Source: Pseudanabaena sp. SR411 (GTDB lineage: Bacteria > Cyanobacteriota > Cyanobacteriia > Pseudanabaenales > Pseudanabaenaceae). From it: 64,000 nucleotides of DNA. The stretch lies in the NCBI RefSeq assembly GCF_002251945.1, contig NZ_NDHW01000045.1, positions 29,832 through 93,831 of the forward strand. Direction: 5' to 3'. The translations under genes were made by a program, and so were the position numbers. Shown one piece after another: positions 32,479 to 42,503 of this stretch (positions within the stretch are counted from its first letter, which is position 1; each line of letters starts with the position of its first letter). The notes under the pieces are model-generated. The model saw nothing but the letters and a program-made list of their open reading frames with translations, was not told the origin of the DNA and searched no databases.

Positions 32479-35400
32479 TTAATCACGTTTTTGTAGGAGT
32501 TGTTGAATAACGCTGATTAGATGCGATAGTTTCACAGGTTTGGCGAGATACTCATTTGCCCCAACCGCTAAACATTTTTCGCGATCGCCTGCCATAGCAA
32601 GAGCAGTTAAAGCGACAATCGGAACATTGTTAATATTGGGATTTGACCGAATCTGGGCGATCGCGCTGATCCCATCTAGGACTGGCATTTGAATATCCAT
32701 CAGCACTAGATCAGGGCTTTGGTCAATGATCATATCAATGGCTTCTTGACCGTTAGTTGCAAAAATTAGCCGATATCCGCGACTAATTAAATAATTAGAG
32801 AAAGTTTCAATATTGCTTGGATTATCATCTGCTAGCAAAATCAAAGCATTAATCGCTAAACTATTTTCTAAACTGTTATCAAAAGTGTTTGCACAGTGAT
32901 GATCGTCATCTAAATCATGCTTTGAACTGATGTTATTTAAGTTAACGCTCTCTCTATAGGGCAGAACTATCGAAAAACAACTTCCCTCAGCAACTTGGCT
33001 AGTGACATTCACAGATCCACCATGCAGTTCTGCAATCTGTTTGACTAGGGTGAGTCCTAGCCCTGTACCTGCATATTGTCGATTTAGACTACTATCAATT
33101 TGGACAAAAGCTTGAAATAACTTACTAATATCTTCTGGAGAAATACCAATACCTGTATCGATGATTGAGAAAATTAGCACATAGGAACATTCGGTAGTTA
33201 ATTCTGGTACTTCTATCCTCTGAAGCTTCACTTCTAGGGAGACCATTCCATCTTTAGGAGTGAACTTGACTGCGTTGCTGAGCAGATTAATCAGGGCTTG
33301 CCTCATGCGGCGTTCATCAACTAGGACTGTCTGGATATTAGGTGAGATCGCCAATTTGAGCTGAATATTTTTCTGATTAGCAACTTGCTTCACAAAGTTG
33401 AGGCTAGATTTACAAAGATACTCCACCGCTACAGAGCTAAGTTCTAAATCTAATTTCCCTGCCCCAATTTTAGCAACATCCAAAATGTCATTAATTAAAG
33501 CCAACAGATGCCGACCACTAGTTTCGATAAGCGATAGCGATCGCATCTGGCGTTCGTTTATATCTCCAAATACACCCGTCATTAAACCTTCAGACATTCC
33601 TAAAATTGCATTGAGCGGTGTGCGGAGTTCATGACTCATATTGGCAAGAAACTCATCCTTGAGTCTAGTAGCTCTAGCTAACTCAGTATTGGTTTCTATT
33701 AATTGTTGATTGGCGAACTGAAGCTCTTGAGTACGTTGCTTCACCCTCGACTCTAACTGCTGATTGAGTTGATAGAGAGCTTCGATCGCCTCTTGGCGTT
33801 CGACTTCCGCACTTTGCAAAGACTCTTCAGCCTGTTTGCGATCGCTAATATCTTCAATAACACCAACAAAAAGTGGTGGCTGACCGACTTCATCTAAGAT
33901 TTTAGAACTAGTTGTTCTCACCCACAATATCTTGCCATCTCGATGTAAAAGACGCTTTTCCATTTGATAGCCTTCACTTTCCCCAGATAGGACTTGAGTA
34001 CGCAACCTCAAGTTATCTTCGATGTCTTCAGGCAGCATATTGTCAGTAAATCGCATTAACTGCAATTCACTTTCAGAATAGCCAACCATTTGTTGATAGA
34101 AAGGGTTAGTCCGCACAAATCTACCGTTAGCATCAGTAATCGCCATACCCACAACTGAGCGTTCAAACATCGCACTTAAAAGAGATTCACTGGCTCTCAA
34201 GCGTTGTTCACTCTGCTGCAAGGATATTTCCGCGATTTTGCGATCGCTGATATCTTCAGCAACAGCCGCAATTTGTTCAATTTTCCCATAGGCATTCTTT
34301 AAAGGAAAACAGCGTCCCCATATCCATCGGATCTCTCCATCAGGAAGCACAATCCGATACTCTTCACTAAAGTTTCCACTATCAGCAGTTAAAGCATGAG
34401 CTTGATTAATTCTATCTATATCTTCAGGATGAATTGATTGCATCCATATATTAGGATTTTGACATAAATTCTCACTTGGTTGCCCCCATATTTCTGAATA
34501 TCTAGGACTCACATACACAACCTTATTAGATCGAGCTTCACGAATAACGATCACCGCCCGATTATGGTCAGCAAATTGACGAAACATATTATTACTATCA
34601 GCTAGTGCCGATGTCCGTTCCTGCACTTGACTCTCTAATAACTTATTTTGGCTTTGGAGTAGTTCTAGTTTCTCTTGCTCTAGTCGTGACATTTTTGTTT
34701 CTAGGACAGAGACTAATTTATAAATCTCAGTTGGTTGCAGTGTCCTTAGCAGATCGCTTTGACCAATGATTCCCTCCATTTGTCCATTGGTATCAGTAAC
34801 TATTAAATGATTAATCATCCGCTCTTGCATAGTCTCCCGCACTGCCCACAAGGTCTCATCTCGACTGACTGTCGCTACAGGGAAGCTCATGACTACATCT
34901 ACAGATGTTGTTACTAGATCTAACTCTAAAGCAAGATACTGAACGATATCGCCTTCAGTAACAATGCCTACAGGACATAAACCACCATCACAGTCTGTGA
35001 CAATTATTACCGAACTAACTTTCTGCTCTAGCATCAAGTTCGCAATTTTTGAGACTGAAGTTGTAGGCTTTGCATAAACTACATCGGTAATCATTACCTC
35101 TTGAACCTGACGCAAGCGCAACATATCGATAGGTCGCAACAACTGCCGCAAACTCTCATGGGTGAGTAACCCAACAACTTCACCACGATCATTTACTAGG
35201 GGCAAATGTCGAATGTTATAACGATGGAAGCGGTTGATCGGCACAAGTATATCGGTAAATTCCCATTCCAATAGTGATTGAACTGGATATGTCATCACCT
35301 CAAAGATTGCCGTCTCAATTAGATTACATGTTGAATTTTGGGCTGATTGTCCACAGAGTTTAACTAAGTCACGTTCTGTCAAAATCCCAATTAGTTTTTT

Positions 35401-35604
35401 TTCTTCGGTTACTAAAATGCAACTATTTTGAGCATGGGCTAATTGTAAATTTGTCTCTGAGTCAATTTCACATAATAGATTGCAAGATTGACTACCTACG
35501 CTCATCAAGGCGATCGCATCTGCAACTGTCGCACTTGCTGAGATCACTAAGGGAGAACGAATGATCGCCTGTTCAAGTGACACTTCCTGACTATTAGCAT
35601 ACAT
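32479..35604 (-). CDS. CBS-PAS hybrid histidine kinase
   Basis: A 1041-residue soluble sensor kinase. The first 320 residues contain four CBS motifs in two Bateman pairs (GILTERDLVKLCG, VGLLTHESLRQLL, GIVTEGDIVQYLA, GIIGQSDLLRTL), suggesting adenine nucleotide sensing. Two PAS/PAC units follow (about 345-465 and 475-600; the first begins FRQFADHNRAVIVI, the second MFERSVVGMAITD). A coiled region leads to HisKA with the His in MSHELRTPLNAILG, a HATPase with NLLSNAVKFT, DTGIGIS and GTGLGLTLV, and a C-terminal receiver (LADDNPSN, VLMDIQMPVLDG, ALTALAM, LAKPV). Divergent from a BMP-type lipoprotein gene, its possible sensory partner; this link is inferred from position only. Confidence 0.92.
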   Translation of the reverse strand: MYANSQEVSLEQAIIRSPLVISASATVADAIALMSVGSQSCNLLCEIDSETNLQLAHAQNSCILVTEEKKLIGILTERDLVKLCGQSAQNSTCNLIETAIFEVMTYPVQSLLEWEFTDILVPINRFHRYNIRHLPLVNDRGEVVGLLTHESLRQLLRPIDMLRLRQVQEVMITDVVYAKPTTSVSKIANLMLEQKVSSVIIVTDCDGGLCPVGIVTEGDIVQYLALELDLVTTSVDVVMSFPVATVSRDETLWAVRETMQERMINHLIVTDTNGQMEGIIGQSDLLRTLQPTEIYKLVSVLETKMSRLEQEKLELLQSQNKLLESQVQERTSALADSNNMFRQFADHNRAVIVIREARSNKVVYVSPRYSEIWGQPSENLCQNPNIWMQSIHPEDIDRINQAHALTADSGNFSEEYRIVLPDGEIRWIWGRCFPLKNAYGKIEQIAAVAEDISDRKIAEISLQQSEQRLRASESLLSAMFERSVVGMAITDANGRFVRTNPFYQQMVGYSESELQLMRFTDNMLPEDIEDNLRLRTQVLSGESEGYQMEKRLLHRDGKILWVRTTSSKILDEVGQPPLFVGVIEDISDRKQAEESLQSAEVERQEAIEALYQLNQQLESRVKQRTQELQFANQQLIETNTELARATRLKDEFLANMSHELRTPLNAILGMSEGLMTGVFGDINERQMRSLSLIETSGRHLLALINDILDVAKIGAGKLDLELSSVAVEYLCKSSLNFVKQVANQKNIQLKLAISPNIQTVLVDERRMRQALINLLSNAVKFTPKDGMVSLEVKLQRIEVPELTTECSYVLIFSIIDTGIGISPEDISKLFQAFVQIDSSLNRQYAGTGLGLTLVKQIAELHGGSVNVTSQVAEGSCFSIVLPYRESVNLNNISSKHDLDDDHHCANTFDNSLENSLAINALILLADDNPSNIETFSNYLISRGYRLIFATNGQEAIDMIIDQSPDLVLMDIQMPVLDGISAIAQIRSNPNINNVPIVALTALAMAGDREKCLAVGANEYLAKPVKLSHLISVIQQLLQKRD

Positions 35605-35732
35605 AGGTGCAACCGCAGAATTTTATAAGATTTATATCTAAACATCCCTTAGCCAAATTCTACTTTAAGTTCTTAAGTTTTTGTTTAATCATCACAAAAC
35701 AGGATAAGTACTTATAGCGGTTTTCCAATAAG

Positions 35733-35835
35733 TAAGTACTTGTGCAGAATAAATTACCCAAACCCATAAAGTTGCGCCCCTGCGGAGCGCAACTTTATGG
35801 GTTTGAGTTTTGTAATTAATTAAGCCCATCTACTT
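35733..35835 (-). repeat. TAAGTASNT-family element, 103 bp
   Basis: TAAGTACTTGTGCAGAATAA at one end and AAGCCCATCTACTTA at the other; stem AAACCCATAAAGTTGCGC. Same length as the inverted copy at 22544 and close in its outer parts, but its stem bases differ in both arms. Confidence 0.87.
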
Positions 35836-35881
35836 ATGTACTCATTTGAAAACAAAAATTCAAAATTTTTGCTTAATCCTA

Positions 35882-35969
35882 TAGCGATCCTAGATGGATT
35901 GTGAGAATGAGTCCCGAAGGCGAGGATTCTCACAATCCTCAAAATCTTACAACTCATTTAGGATCGCTA
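35882..35969 (+). repeat. TAGCARTCCT-family MITE, 88 bp
   Basis: Ends TAGCGATCCTAGATGG and complement CATTTAGGATCGCTA; TA on each side (35880-35881, 35970-35971). Inner stem GGATTGTGAGAATGAGTCC with partly complementary right arm. Confidence 0.87.
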
Positions 35970-35977
35970 TAGGACTA

Positions 35978-36064
35978 TAACAATCCTAAATGGTTTGTGG
36001 AAGCGCACCCCTTCGGGGTGCGCTTCCACAAACCCAAAAATCTACAAATGATTTAGGACTGCTA
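35978..36064 (+). repeat. TAGCARTCCT-family MITE, 87 bp
   Basis: Starts TAACAATCCTAAATGG (one base differs from consensus), ends TAGGACTGCTA; TA at 35976-35977 and 36065-36066. Stem GGTTTGTGGAAGCGCACCCC and complement. Outer parts are nearly identical to the copy at 8624; inner stem positions differ in a compensated way. Confidence 0.87.
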
Positions 36065-36112
36065 TATAAAGATAGGACTATAAAGAAATCTCTATCAGAT
36101 GGTTTGGTTGGT

Positions 36113-36155
36113 AATAGCTGTAACAAATATTTACCACATATTTGTTACAGCTATT
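36113..36155. repeat. 43 bp palindrome upstream of the lipoprotein gene
   Basis: AATAGCTGTAACAAATAT with complement ATATTTGTTACAGCTATT-type right arm, loop TTACCAC. It ends about 40 bp before the ATG at 36194 and may be an operator or leader structure. Confidence 0.6.
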
Positions 36156-36193
36156 GCTAGTCTTCTTAGGGTACATGTTTGTTACATAAATCC

Positions 36194-37438
36194 ATGAAAT
36201 TAGTTGTTAATAAAAGTTCTGCTGTAGTTTCTGCCAAACGCTTGTGGGTGACAGCAATAGTGGGAATGCTAGCTGGATCTTGTAGCAGTAATTCTACACC
36301 TGTCTCTACAACTTCTGCGTCGGACAGACAGGACTTTCAGGCGGCAATGATTTTAGTTGGTCCCAGAAATGATTCTGGTTGGAATCAAGCCCATTACGAA
36401 GCAACTAAATATGTAATGGAAAAGCAAGCAAGTATTCAGTTTAAGTATGTGGATCAGGTTAATCCTGGCGATCGCCCTAATCTTAAAGCTTCGCAAGTAG
36501 CTGATGAACTCATCAATAAGGGCGCTAAACTCGTAATTTTTAATTCAGATGATTTTAAAGACGAAGCGTTAGCAACTGCCAAAAAACATCCTAATATATC
36601 TGTCATTCATGCCAGTGGTGACTATGCTTGGAAGGAAGGGAAGAATTTTAAAAACCAGCCTAATCTGGGCAATGTCATGCCACAGATTGAGTATGGCAAG
36701 ATGATTGCTGGTTGCTCGGCAGCCCTTAGCTCTGAGACAGGTAAAATCGGTTATGTGGGACCACTAATCAATGATGAAACTCGCAGACTAGCTTCAGCAA
36801 GCTATTTGGGTGCTAAATACTGTTGGCAAACCTATCGCAAAAAGAATCCTGCTGATTTAAAATTTAAAGTTGTATGGATTGGTTTTTGGTTCAACATCCC
36901 TGGTAAAACTCTTAATCCCAGTAAAGTTACCGATGATTTTTACAACAGTGGTTTTGATGTAGTAGTGAGTGGCATCGATACACCAGAGGTGTCCATCCAG
37001 ACCAAAAAGGCTAATGAAGCTGGCAAAAAAGTTAAATTCCTCCATTACGATATCAAAACTGGTTGTAACCTTGCTCCAGATATTTGTGTCGGTGTTCCCT
37101 ATTACAACTGGGGTCCCGCCTATCTTGAGCAGATTACCAAGGCAAAGGAAGGTAAATTTGCGGGTGAGTTTGTTGTTGCCAAACCGAATTGGGCAGATTT
37201 GAATAACCGCGATACTTCATCGGTAGGTTTTGAAAAAGGTAAGGCTTTGCCTCCTGAAAACAATCAGTTCTTGACAAAGTTTATTAATGGCTTGGGCGAT
37301 CGCAGCATCGATCTTTATAAAGGTCCACTGAACTATCAAGATGGAACTCCTTTTCTAAAAGCTGGTGAGACTGCAACACCACAGCAGATTTGGTACTTTG
37401 CCAAACTAGTGCAAGGTATTGAAAGTTCGAGTAAGTAG
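36194..37438 (+). CDS. BMP family ABC transporter substrate-binding lipoprotein
   Basis: A solute-binding lipoprotein of the Bmp/Med type, whose characterised members bind nucleosides. The signal peptide runs to the lipobox GMLAGSC near residue 33 if translation begins at ATG 36194 (an upstream in-frame TTG at 36179 is less likely). The mature protein has the type I periplasmic fold: AAMILVGPRNDSGWNQAHYEA, a PNLKASQVADELINKGAKLV stretch, ISVIHASGDY, GKIGYVGPLIN, FDVVVSGIDTPEVSIQ. No permease or ATPase gene is near. It lies divergent to the hybrid kinase and may be a sensory binding protein. Confidence 0.85.
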   Translation: MKLVVNKSSAVVSAKRLWVTAIVGMLAGSCSSNSTPVSTTSASDRQDFQAAMILVGPRNDSGWNQAHYEATKYVMEKQASIQFKYVDQVNPGDRPNLKASQVADELINKGAKLVIFNSDDFKDEALATAKKHPNISVIHASGDYAWKEGKNFKNQPNLGNVMPQIEYGKMIAGCSAALSSETGKIGYVGPLINDETRRLASASYLGAKYCWQTYRKKNPADLKFKVVWIGFWFNIPGKTLNPSKVTDDFYNSGFDVVVSGIDTPEVSIQTKKANEAGKKVKFLHYDIKTGCNLAPDICVGVPYYNWGPAYLEQITKAKEGKFAGEFVVAKPNWADLNNRDTSSVGFEKGKALPPENNQFLTKFINGLGDRSIDLYKGPLNYQDGTPFLKAGETATPQQIWYFAKLVQGIESSSK

Positions 37439-37837
37439 ATAGCACGGCAATCAAGTTCTTGGTTTATTTGCTTACAGCGCTTTTTGCTTAAGCCCAAACC
37501 AAGAAAAAATTTGAAAGGATTGCAAGGCAATCCTTTCAAATTTTTTTTTGTAGTTCGTTTGATCGGTAATTGCTGTAAGCTAAAGAATATTAAATTTTAC
37601 TCAAATAGACGTTGAGCTAGAGCAAAAAAATAATTCCTATAGTATAGTAGTTATCCTGAAACAAGCCTTATAAAACTCACTCAAATAAAAAAATTGTTTT
37701 TATAGATGAACTTAATTATAGCTATATCTGCTCAGTGATCCTCTTGTTCTTACTTAGTAAGCAGATAGTTATATCAACGGGTAATAAAGAGAAATGAATA
37801 TATTCTAATTGCCTGTGAATTTCGGTATTGCTCATAC
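37439..37837. other. 399 bp interval upstream of the chemosensory operon
   Basis: A TACAG-family repeat occupies 37473-37577. The remaining 260 bp to 37837 are AT-rich with no frame that looks coding, and probably carry the operon promoter; TATAGTATAG near 37638 resembles a -10 box but is not secure. Confidence 0.6.
37473..37577 (+). repeat. TACAGNRCTTT-family element, 105 bp
   Basis: TACAGCGCTTTTTGCTTAAG at the left, GGTAATTGCTGTA at the right; stem AAAAAATTTGAAAGGATTGC with complement. Downstream of the lipoprotein gene. Confidence 0.85.
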
Positions 37838-39049
37838 ATGCTACTTACCAGACTTGCTCTAGTGGACACATCAACCCAATTTCAACCTAAGTTTATTCAA
37901 GATTTGAAGCAGTTACATGTTCTGTTTCAGCAAGCTACTGGTGAACTGTTGGTGGCTGGTGACCAAGAAGAAGATCCTGCTTGGCACATATATTTTTATT
38001 TGGGGCGGCTGGTGTATGCCACGGGAGGTAAACATCGTGTTCGGAGGCTAGCAAGAGCAATCCGCCAGCATTCACTCCATGTAAATATTCAAGAATTACT
38101 TGAAGATGCCGAGCCGACGAAGGAAGCTTGGGAGTTAAAGGTAATCGAAAAGGCGATTCATGACAATCAACTGACAACAGAACAGGCGCGTGCGATTATT
38201 CAGTCAAGTATCCATGAAGTTTTTTATAGTCTCAGCGATCAAAAGCAGCCAAAATCATCTTGGAAGCCCTTAGAATCTTTGCCTTTTAAGCCAATTGTTG
38301 CTTTGCCTGCGATCCAGACTTTAGATAGTATTGTGGCTGCTCAAACGAGGTGGCAACAGGCGGGGTTATCCCATGTACAGAATATGATTCAGGGGTTTTC
38401 CTTTGATTTAGCTCCCTATATAGCTAATCCAGACCAGTTAGATGTAATGCTCAAGGCTGACGCAATCACGACCAAAACCTATAAAACCCTTAAGAAAATT
38501 TTAAACGGCAAAAATACCCTATGGGATATGTCGATTATTATGCACTGCTCGATGATTGCCGTGATGCGATCGCTGTTGCCTCTGGTAGTAGACGGAATTG
38601 TTGCTTTTCAAGAGGTTGAGGATTGGACATCACCAAATTGGAAATTCCCCAATAAGCCCAAGGATATTCCAATGCGAGGTTTAATAGCCTGTATTGATGA
38701 CAGCCCTCAAGTGGCGATCGAAATGCGGCGTATCCTTGAGCCATTGGGCTATGAAGTTTTGGGAATTACTGAACCATTGCAAAGTGTTAGTACTTTATTG
38801 CAACGTAAGCCCGATTTGATTTTTCTGGATTTGGTGATGCCAAATACTAATGGCTATGAACTATGCACTTTTCTCCGCAAAACTACGACATTTCAGGAAA
38901 TTCCAATTGTCATTTTGACGGGACGAGATGGGATGATTGATCGGGTAAGAGCGAAGATGGCTGGGTCTTCGGACTTTTTGAGTAAGCCCCCCGATCCTGC
39001 AAAAGTTCTGCAAATACTGCGAAAGTTTTTGCAAGTACCTGAAAACTAA
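37838..39049 (+). CDS. PATAN-domain response regulator (PixG/PilG-like)
   Basis: First gene of the chemosensory operon. The N-terminal 250 residues are a PATAN-type effector region (LHVLFQQATGELLVAGD, WHIYFYLGRLVYATGGKHR, RRLARAIRQH) and residues 275-400 a receiver (IACIDDSPQVAIEM, FLDLVMPNTNGYELC, VILTGRDG, FLSKPPDP), phosphorylation Asp in FLDLVM. PATAN regulators interact with type IV pilus motor ATPases or their regulators in Synechocystis. The CheY gene follows seven bases downstream of the stop as annotated by the longest frame, 67 bases to its likely ATG. Confidence 0.88.
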   Translation: MLLTRLALVDTSTQFQPKFIQDLKQLHVLFQQATGELLVAGDQEEDPAWHIYFYLGRLVYATGGKHRVRRLARAIRQHSLHVNIQELLEDAEPTKEAWELKVIEKAIHDNQLTTEQARAIIQSSIHEVFYSLSDQKQPKSSWKPLESLPFKPIVALPAIQTLDSIVAAQTRWQQAGLSHVQNMIQGFSFDLAPYIANPDQLDVMLKADAITTKTYKTLKKILNGKNTLWDMSIIMHCSMIAVMRSLLPLVVDGIVAFQEVEDWTSPNWKFPNKPKDIPMRGLIACIDDSPQVAIEMRRILEPLGYEVLGITEPLQSVSTLLQRKPDLIFLDLVMPNTNGYELCTFLRKTTTFQEIPIVILTGRDGMIDRVRAKMAGSSDFLSKPPDPAKVLQILRKFLQVPEN

Positions 39050-39116
39050 TTAGTTTGTGGACATTATCGCGCAACTCATCAATGAAAACAGTAAAAGTAA
39101 AGGGAAAAATTTAGAT

Positions 39117-39482
39117 ATGAGTACGATTTTAGTGGTTGAGGACACAATGACCCAAGCTGAGATTATTACAGGCAGTCTTAGAAATGCTGGCTTTAATACA
39201 ATCTTGGCGATGAGTGGCGCTGAAGCTAGAACTAAAATTAGCCAACAGAAGCCCAGTGCCATTGTGTTAGATGTGGTGTTACCCAATGAAAGTGGATTTG
39301 AGTTATGCCGAGATCTCAAAGATAAACCTGACACGAAGGATATTCCGATCATCCTTTGTTCAACTAAGAGTGGTGAAATGGATAAGTTTTGGGGTATGAA
39401 ACAAGGAGCTTCAGCGTATCTGACTAAACCTGTGGATGTGGCTGAACTGATTCGCACAATTAAATTATTAGTAAAAGATTAG
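39117..39482 (+). CDS. CheY-like response regulator (PixH/PilH-like)
   Basis: A single receiver domain of 121 residues: VVEDTMTQAEII, Asp in IVLDVVLPNESGFELC, Thr/Ser in ILCSTKS, Lys in YLTKPVD. Start ATG 39117 was preferred over 39057 since MSTILVVED is the usual beginning of the domain. Second gene of the operon; in pilus-linked systems such a CheY works beside the PATAN regulator. Confidence 0.9.
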   Translation: MSTILVVEDTMTQAEIITGSLRNAGFNTILAMSGAEARTKISQQKPSAIVLDVVLPNESGFELCRDLKDKPDTKDIPIILCSTKSGEMDKFWGMKQGASAYLTKPVDVAELIRTIKLLVKD

Positions 39483-39494
39483 GAAGCGATCGCC

Positions 39495-40016
39495 ATGACA
39501 AGTCAGATGATTGACAGTCAGAAAAAGTTAAATCAGTTAGCTAAATCCCAGATTAAGACTGAACAATTTCTGTCCTTCTATTTGGAGTTAGACCAACAAG
39601 CCTTACTTCCTACTCATCAGTTACTTGAAATTGTCAAGGTTAATTTGTCGCAAATAACGGCGATCGCAGGTTTGGACAAGAGCATAATGGGGATATATAA
39701 CTGGCGTGGAGATGTGATTTGGGTGGTCGATTTGGCTAGCCTTTTGGGATGTAAGCCTCTCTACGCACAGGGCTATGCACAGGAAAAATTTCAGGACAAG
39801 TGCCACATCATATTTCTGCGTAGCCAAGATAACGTCATTGGCTTAGCAGTTTCCCATATAGGGCAGATGATGCGATGTGATGTTGCCAAAATCCAAACTT
39901 CAGCACTCACCTTTGGAAATCCAGAGATGATGCAGGTTTGTCGGGGCTATTGGTTGAGTGGTGATGAAGAAACATTTTTAGTGCTTGATGGCGATGCGAT
40001 CGCGCAGATTATCTAG
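39495..40016 (+). CDS. CheW-like adaptor (PixI/PilI-like)
   Basis: A 173-residue CheW domain coupling MCP and CheA. FLSFYLELDQQALLPTHQLLEIV is the opening strand pair, IMGIYNWRGDVIWVVDLASLLG the core signature, IGLAVSHIGQMMRC the second subdomain. Starts 12 bp after the CheY stop; SD-like sequence AGGAAG precedes the ATG. Confidence 0.9.
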   Translation: MTSQMIDSQKKLNQLAKSQIKTEQFLSFYLELDQQALLPTHQLLEIVKVNLSQITAIAGLDKSIMGIYNWRGDVIWVVDLASLLGCKPLYAQGYAQEKFQDKCHIIFLRSQDNVIGLAVSHIGQMMRCDVAKIQTSALTFGNPEMMQVCRGYWLSGDEETFLVLDGDAIAQII

Positions 40017-40079
40017 ACATAGATAAATTTTATTTTGAGATTTTTTAATATTTTTTTAGATTATTACGGAGAATCAGCA

Positions 40080-42434
40080 ATGTTGACACAAGATAACCAA
40101 CCCAAAAATCAACCACAAACACTCAACAACAGTAATAACCCGAATGGCAATTTGGACAACGACAATCAAACAGAGTTAGTTTCTCTAGAAAATTTACTAG
40201 AAGATGTACCACCCAATCCGCAAAATAAAAAGTCAAAAAAATGGGGGTGGCGATCGCTAACGCTTCGCAACAAGGCAACCTTGGTAGCGGTATTGATTAG
40301 TACGCTCCCTGTGCTTGTTATCGGTAGTGTGGCGGCTTACATGTCGAGCGTGTCCCTAGACGAAAGAATTCGCGAAACGCAACTACAAAAAACCAAGGCG
40401 ATCGCCGATAAGATCAATCGCTTTATGTATGAGCGGTATGGTGACATTCAAGTTTTAGCGGATCACCCGATTATCGCAAATTCTAAAGTACAGGCGGTAT
40501 TACCTCAGACAGAGAGAGAAGCTGTGCTAAATGACTATGCTCGTACTTATGGAGTCTATGACCTAGTTGCCTTTGCAAATCTGAATGGAATCACTACAAT
40601 TCGCTCCACATCGACGCAAGACCCCAACGCTAGCATTAAAGAGAGTGACTTCTTTAAAAATGTCATTGCCAAGGGAACTCCATTTATTACACAGCCAATG
40701 CTGTCACCGACTGATAAAAGTATTAGCTTGATCGTAGCTGCACCCGTAAAAGAGAATGGTACAGATAAGTTGATAGGGGTAATGCGATCGCAAATTCCTG
40801 TTGATCGACTGGGTGAAATTATCGAAGGAAGTATCGATGAACAGGATGAGTATTACATCCTTGACGCTAATGGCAAAATTGTTCTTGCCACAGAAAAATC
40901 TCAGGAAAACCGCCAAGCTCAAGATGATTTCACGGAGATAGCCTCAGCCATCAATAGTAAGACCACCAAAACTGAGGAGGAACGTTTAAAGAGATTTAAT
41001 GGTAAGGAGCAATACGCAACCTATGTGCCATTACCCAGCTATCGCAATATGCCTAATCTCAACCTTGGTGTCATCATTACGATCGATGTTGACTTTGCCT
41101 TTAGATCCAACACAAATATCATCATCGCTTTTGCTACAGGTACAGGGCTAACGGCGCTAGTCGTTGGTTTCCTTGCGACCTTGTTGGTTAATCGCGGTTT
41201 GAAACCAATTCAGGATGCGGCGGATGTCGTTACCAAAATCGGTCAAGGGGATCTGGATACTCGCATGGAAGTTGTCAGTGAAGATGAGATCGGGATCTTG
41301 TCTACGAATATTAACTCGATGGCGGAACAGCTCAAGTATCTAAGTGAAGTTCAGCAGCAGGAAGCCGAAAGATTGGAAAATGCTCGTCAAGAAGCTAGAG
41401 CCGAGGCGGATGAACGGGCAGAACAACAAAAGCAAGAAAAAGAATTTTTGCAACGTCGTGCGTTGGAATTGTTGATGGAAGTAGACCCTGTTAGCCGTGG
41501 TGACTTGACGATTAGGGCTAACGTGACTGCTGATGAAGTCGGGACGATCGCTGACTCCTATAATGCAATTATTCGCAACTTACGGAAGCTGGTACTAGAG
41601 GTACAAGGCGCATCGCAGTCCGTAACCCAAACCGCTACAAGCAACGAAATATCTGTGCGATCGGTATCCAATGAGGCGCGGAAACAGTCAGAATCAATCA
41701 ACTCAGCGCTACAGGAAATTCAATTCATGGCTGAGTCGAGTCGAGGTGTAGAAAATAGAGCTAAACAAGCAGAACAAGGAATGCAAATAGCGGTGGCAGT
41801 TCTCCAAGAAGGGGACGACGCAATGAATCGCACGGTTGAAGGGATTTCGGAAATCCGTGAAACTGTTTCGGAAACTGCGAAGAAGGTCAAACGTCTGGGT
41901 GAGACTTCGCAAAAGATTTCGCGAATTGTAAACTTGATTAGTAACTTTGCGGCTCAAACTAACTTGCTAGCGCTGAATGCGGCGATCGAAGCCGCACGCG
42001 CTGGCGAAGAAGGACGTGGTTTTAGTGTGGTTGCAGAAGAAGTTCGCGATCTGGCGGAACAGTCGGCAACATCAACGGCGGAAATTGAACAGCTTGTGGA
42101 AGAGATTCAATTCCAGACCAATGAAGTTGTTGCGGCGATGGAGACTGGTACAGAGCAAGTAGTAACAGGCACAAAACTGGTTCAAAATGCCCGTGAAAAA
42201 CTAACGCAGATTGCAACAGTCAGTAAGCAGGTCAACTCCATTGTGCGAGAGATTGCGATCGCAGCAGATACCCAAACCAAAACTTCCGATCGCATGGGTC
42301 AGACGATGCAAGAAGTCTCGGCGATCGCGGCGGATACCTCGAAACAGTCTGAAGATGTGGCGCGATCATTCTCTGAGCTTTTGCAAGTTGCTCAAGATTT
42401 ACAGGTAAGTGTAGCTCAGTTCAAAGTCGCTTAA
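40080..42434 (+). CDS. Methyl-accepting chemotaxis protein with Cache-type sensor (PilJ-like)
   Basis: A 784-residue MCP starting at ATG 40080 (ACGGAG upstream); the longer frame from 40035 adds 15 weak residues. A Gln/Asn-rich head, TM1 near 70-92 ([21 protein letters not shown]), periplasmic dCache region, TM2 near 345-370 ([21 protein letters not shown]), HAMP, a second HAMP-like unit ([20 protein letters not shown]), and the signalling domain with tip [17 protein letters not shown] and [16 protein letters not shown]. It lacks the GAF chromophore domains of PixJ, so light sensing by a bilin is unlikely. A hairpin separates it from a second MCP. Confidence 0.9.
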   Translation: MLTQDNQPKNQPQTLNNSNNPNGNLDNDNQTELVSLENLLEDVPPNPQNKKSKKWGWRSLTLRNKATLVAVLISTLPVLVIGSVAAYMSSVSLDERIRETQLQKTKAIADKINRFMYERYGDIQVLADHPIIANSKVQAVLPQTEREAVLNDYARTYGVYDLVAFANLNGITTIRSTSTQDPNASIKESDFFKNVIAKGTPFITQPMLSPTDKSISLIVAAPVKENGTDKLIGVMRSQIPVDRLGEIIEGSIDEQDEYYILDANGKIVLATEKSQENRQAQDDFTEIASAINSKTTKTEEERLKRFNGKEQYATYVPLPSYRNMPNLNLGVIITIDVDFAFRSNTNIIIAFATGTGLTALVVGFLATLLVNRGLKPIQDAADVVTKIGQGDLDTRMEVVSEDEIGILSTNINSMAEQLKYLSEVQQQEAERLENARQEARAEADERAEQQKQEKEFLQRRALELLMEVDPVSRGDLTIRANVTADEVGTIADSYNAIIRNLRKLVLEVQGASQSVTQTATSNEISVRSVSNEARKQSESINSALQEIQFMAESSRGVENRAKQAEQGMQIAVAVLQEGDDAMNRTVEGISEIRETVSETAKKVKRLGETSQKISRIVNLISNFAAQTNLLALNAAIEAARAGEEGRGFSVVAEEVRDLAEQSATSTAEIEQLVEEIQFQTNEVVAAMETGTEQVVTGTKLVQNAREKLTQIATVSKQVNSIVREIAIAADTQTKTSDRMGQTMQEVSAIAADTSKQSEDVARSFSELLQVAQDLQVSVAQFKVA

Positions 42435-42436
42435 GT

Positions 42437-42471
42437 TTAGTTTATTCAGTGCAAAGCACTGAATAAACTAA
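42437..42471. repeat. Intercistronic hairpin between two MCP genes
   Basis: TTAGTTTATTCAGTGC, AAA, and complement. Could protect or attenuate the operon transcript. Confidence 0.65.
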
Positions 42472-42503
42472 TTAAATATTGATCCTAAGATTTAGAGAAG
42501 ACT

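Larger units (their letters stand above)
35605..36193. other. 589 bp divergent interval holding four repeats
   Basis: Between the hybrid kinase and the lipoprotein gene lie a TAAGTASNT element (35733-35835), two TAGCARTCCT elements in tandem (35882-35969 and 35978-36064) and a hairpin at 36113-36155. Promoters for both genes must lie here or between the elements; none was assigned. Confidence 0.8.

Noticed and set aside
35882..36064. Possible CRISPR array because of repeated palindromes
   Set aside because: Only two units, separated by 8 bp, each bounded by TA and with no spacer of fixed length; they are MITE copies.
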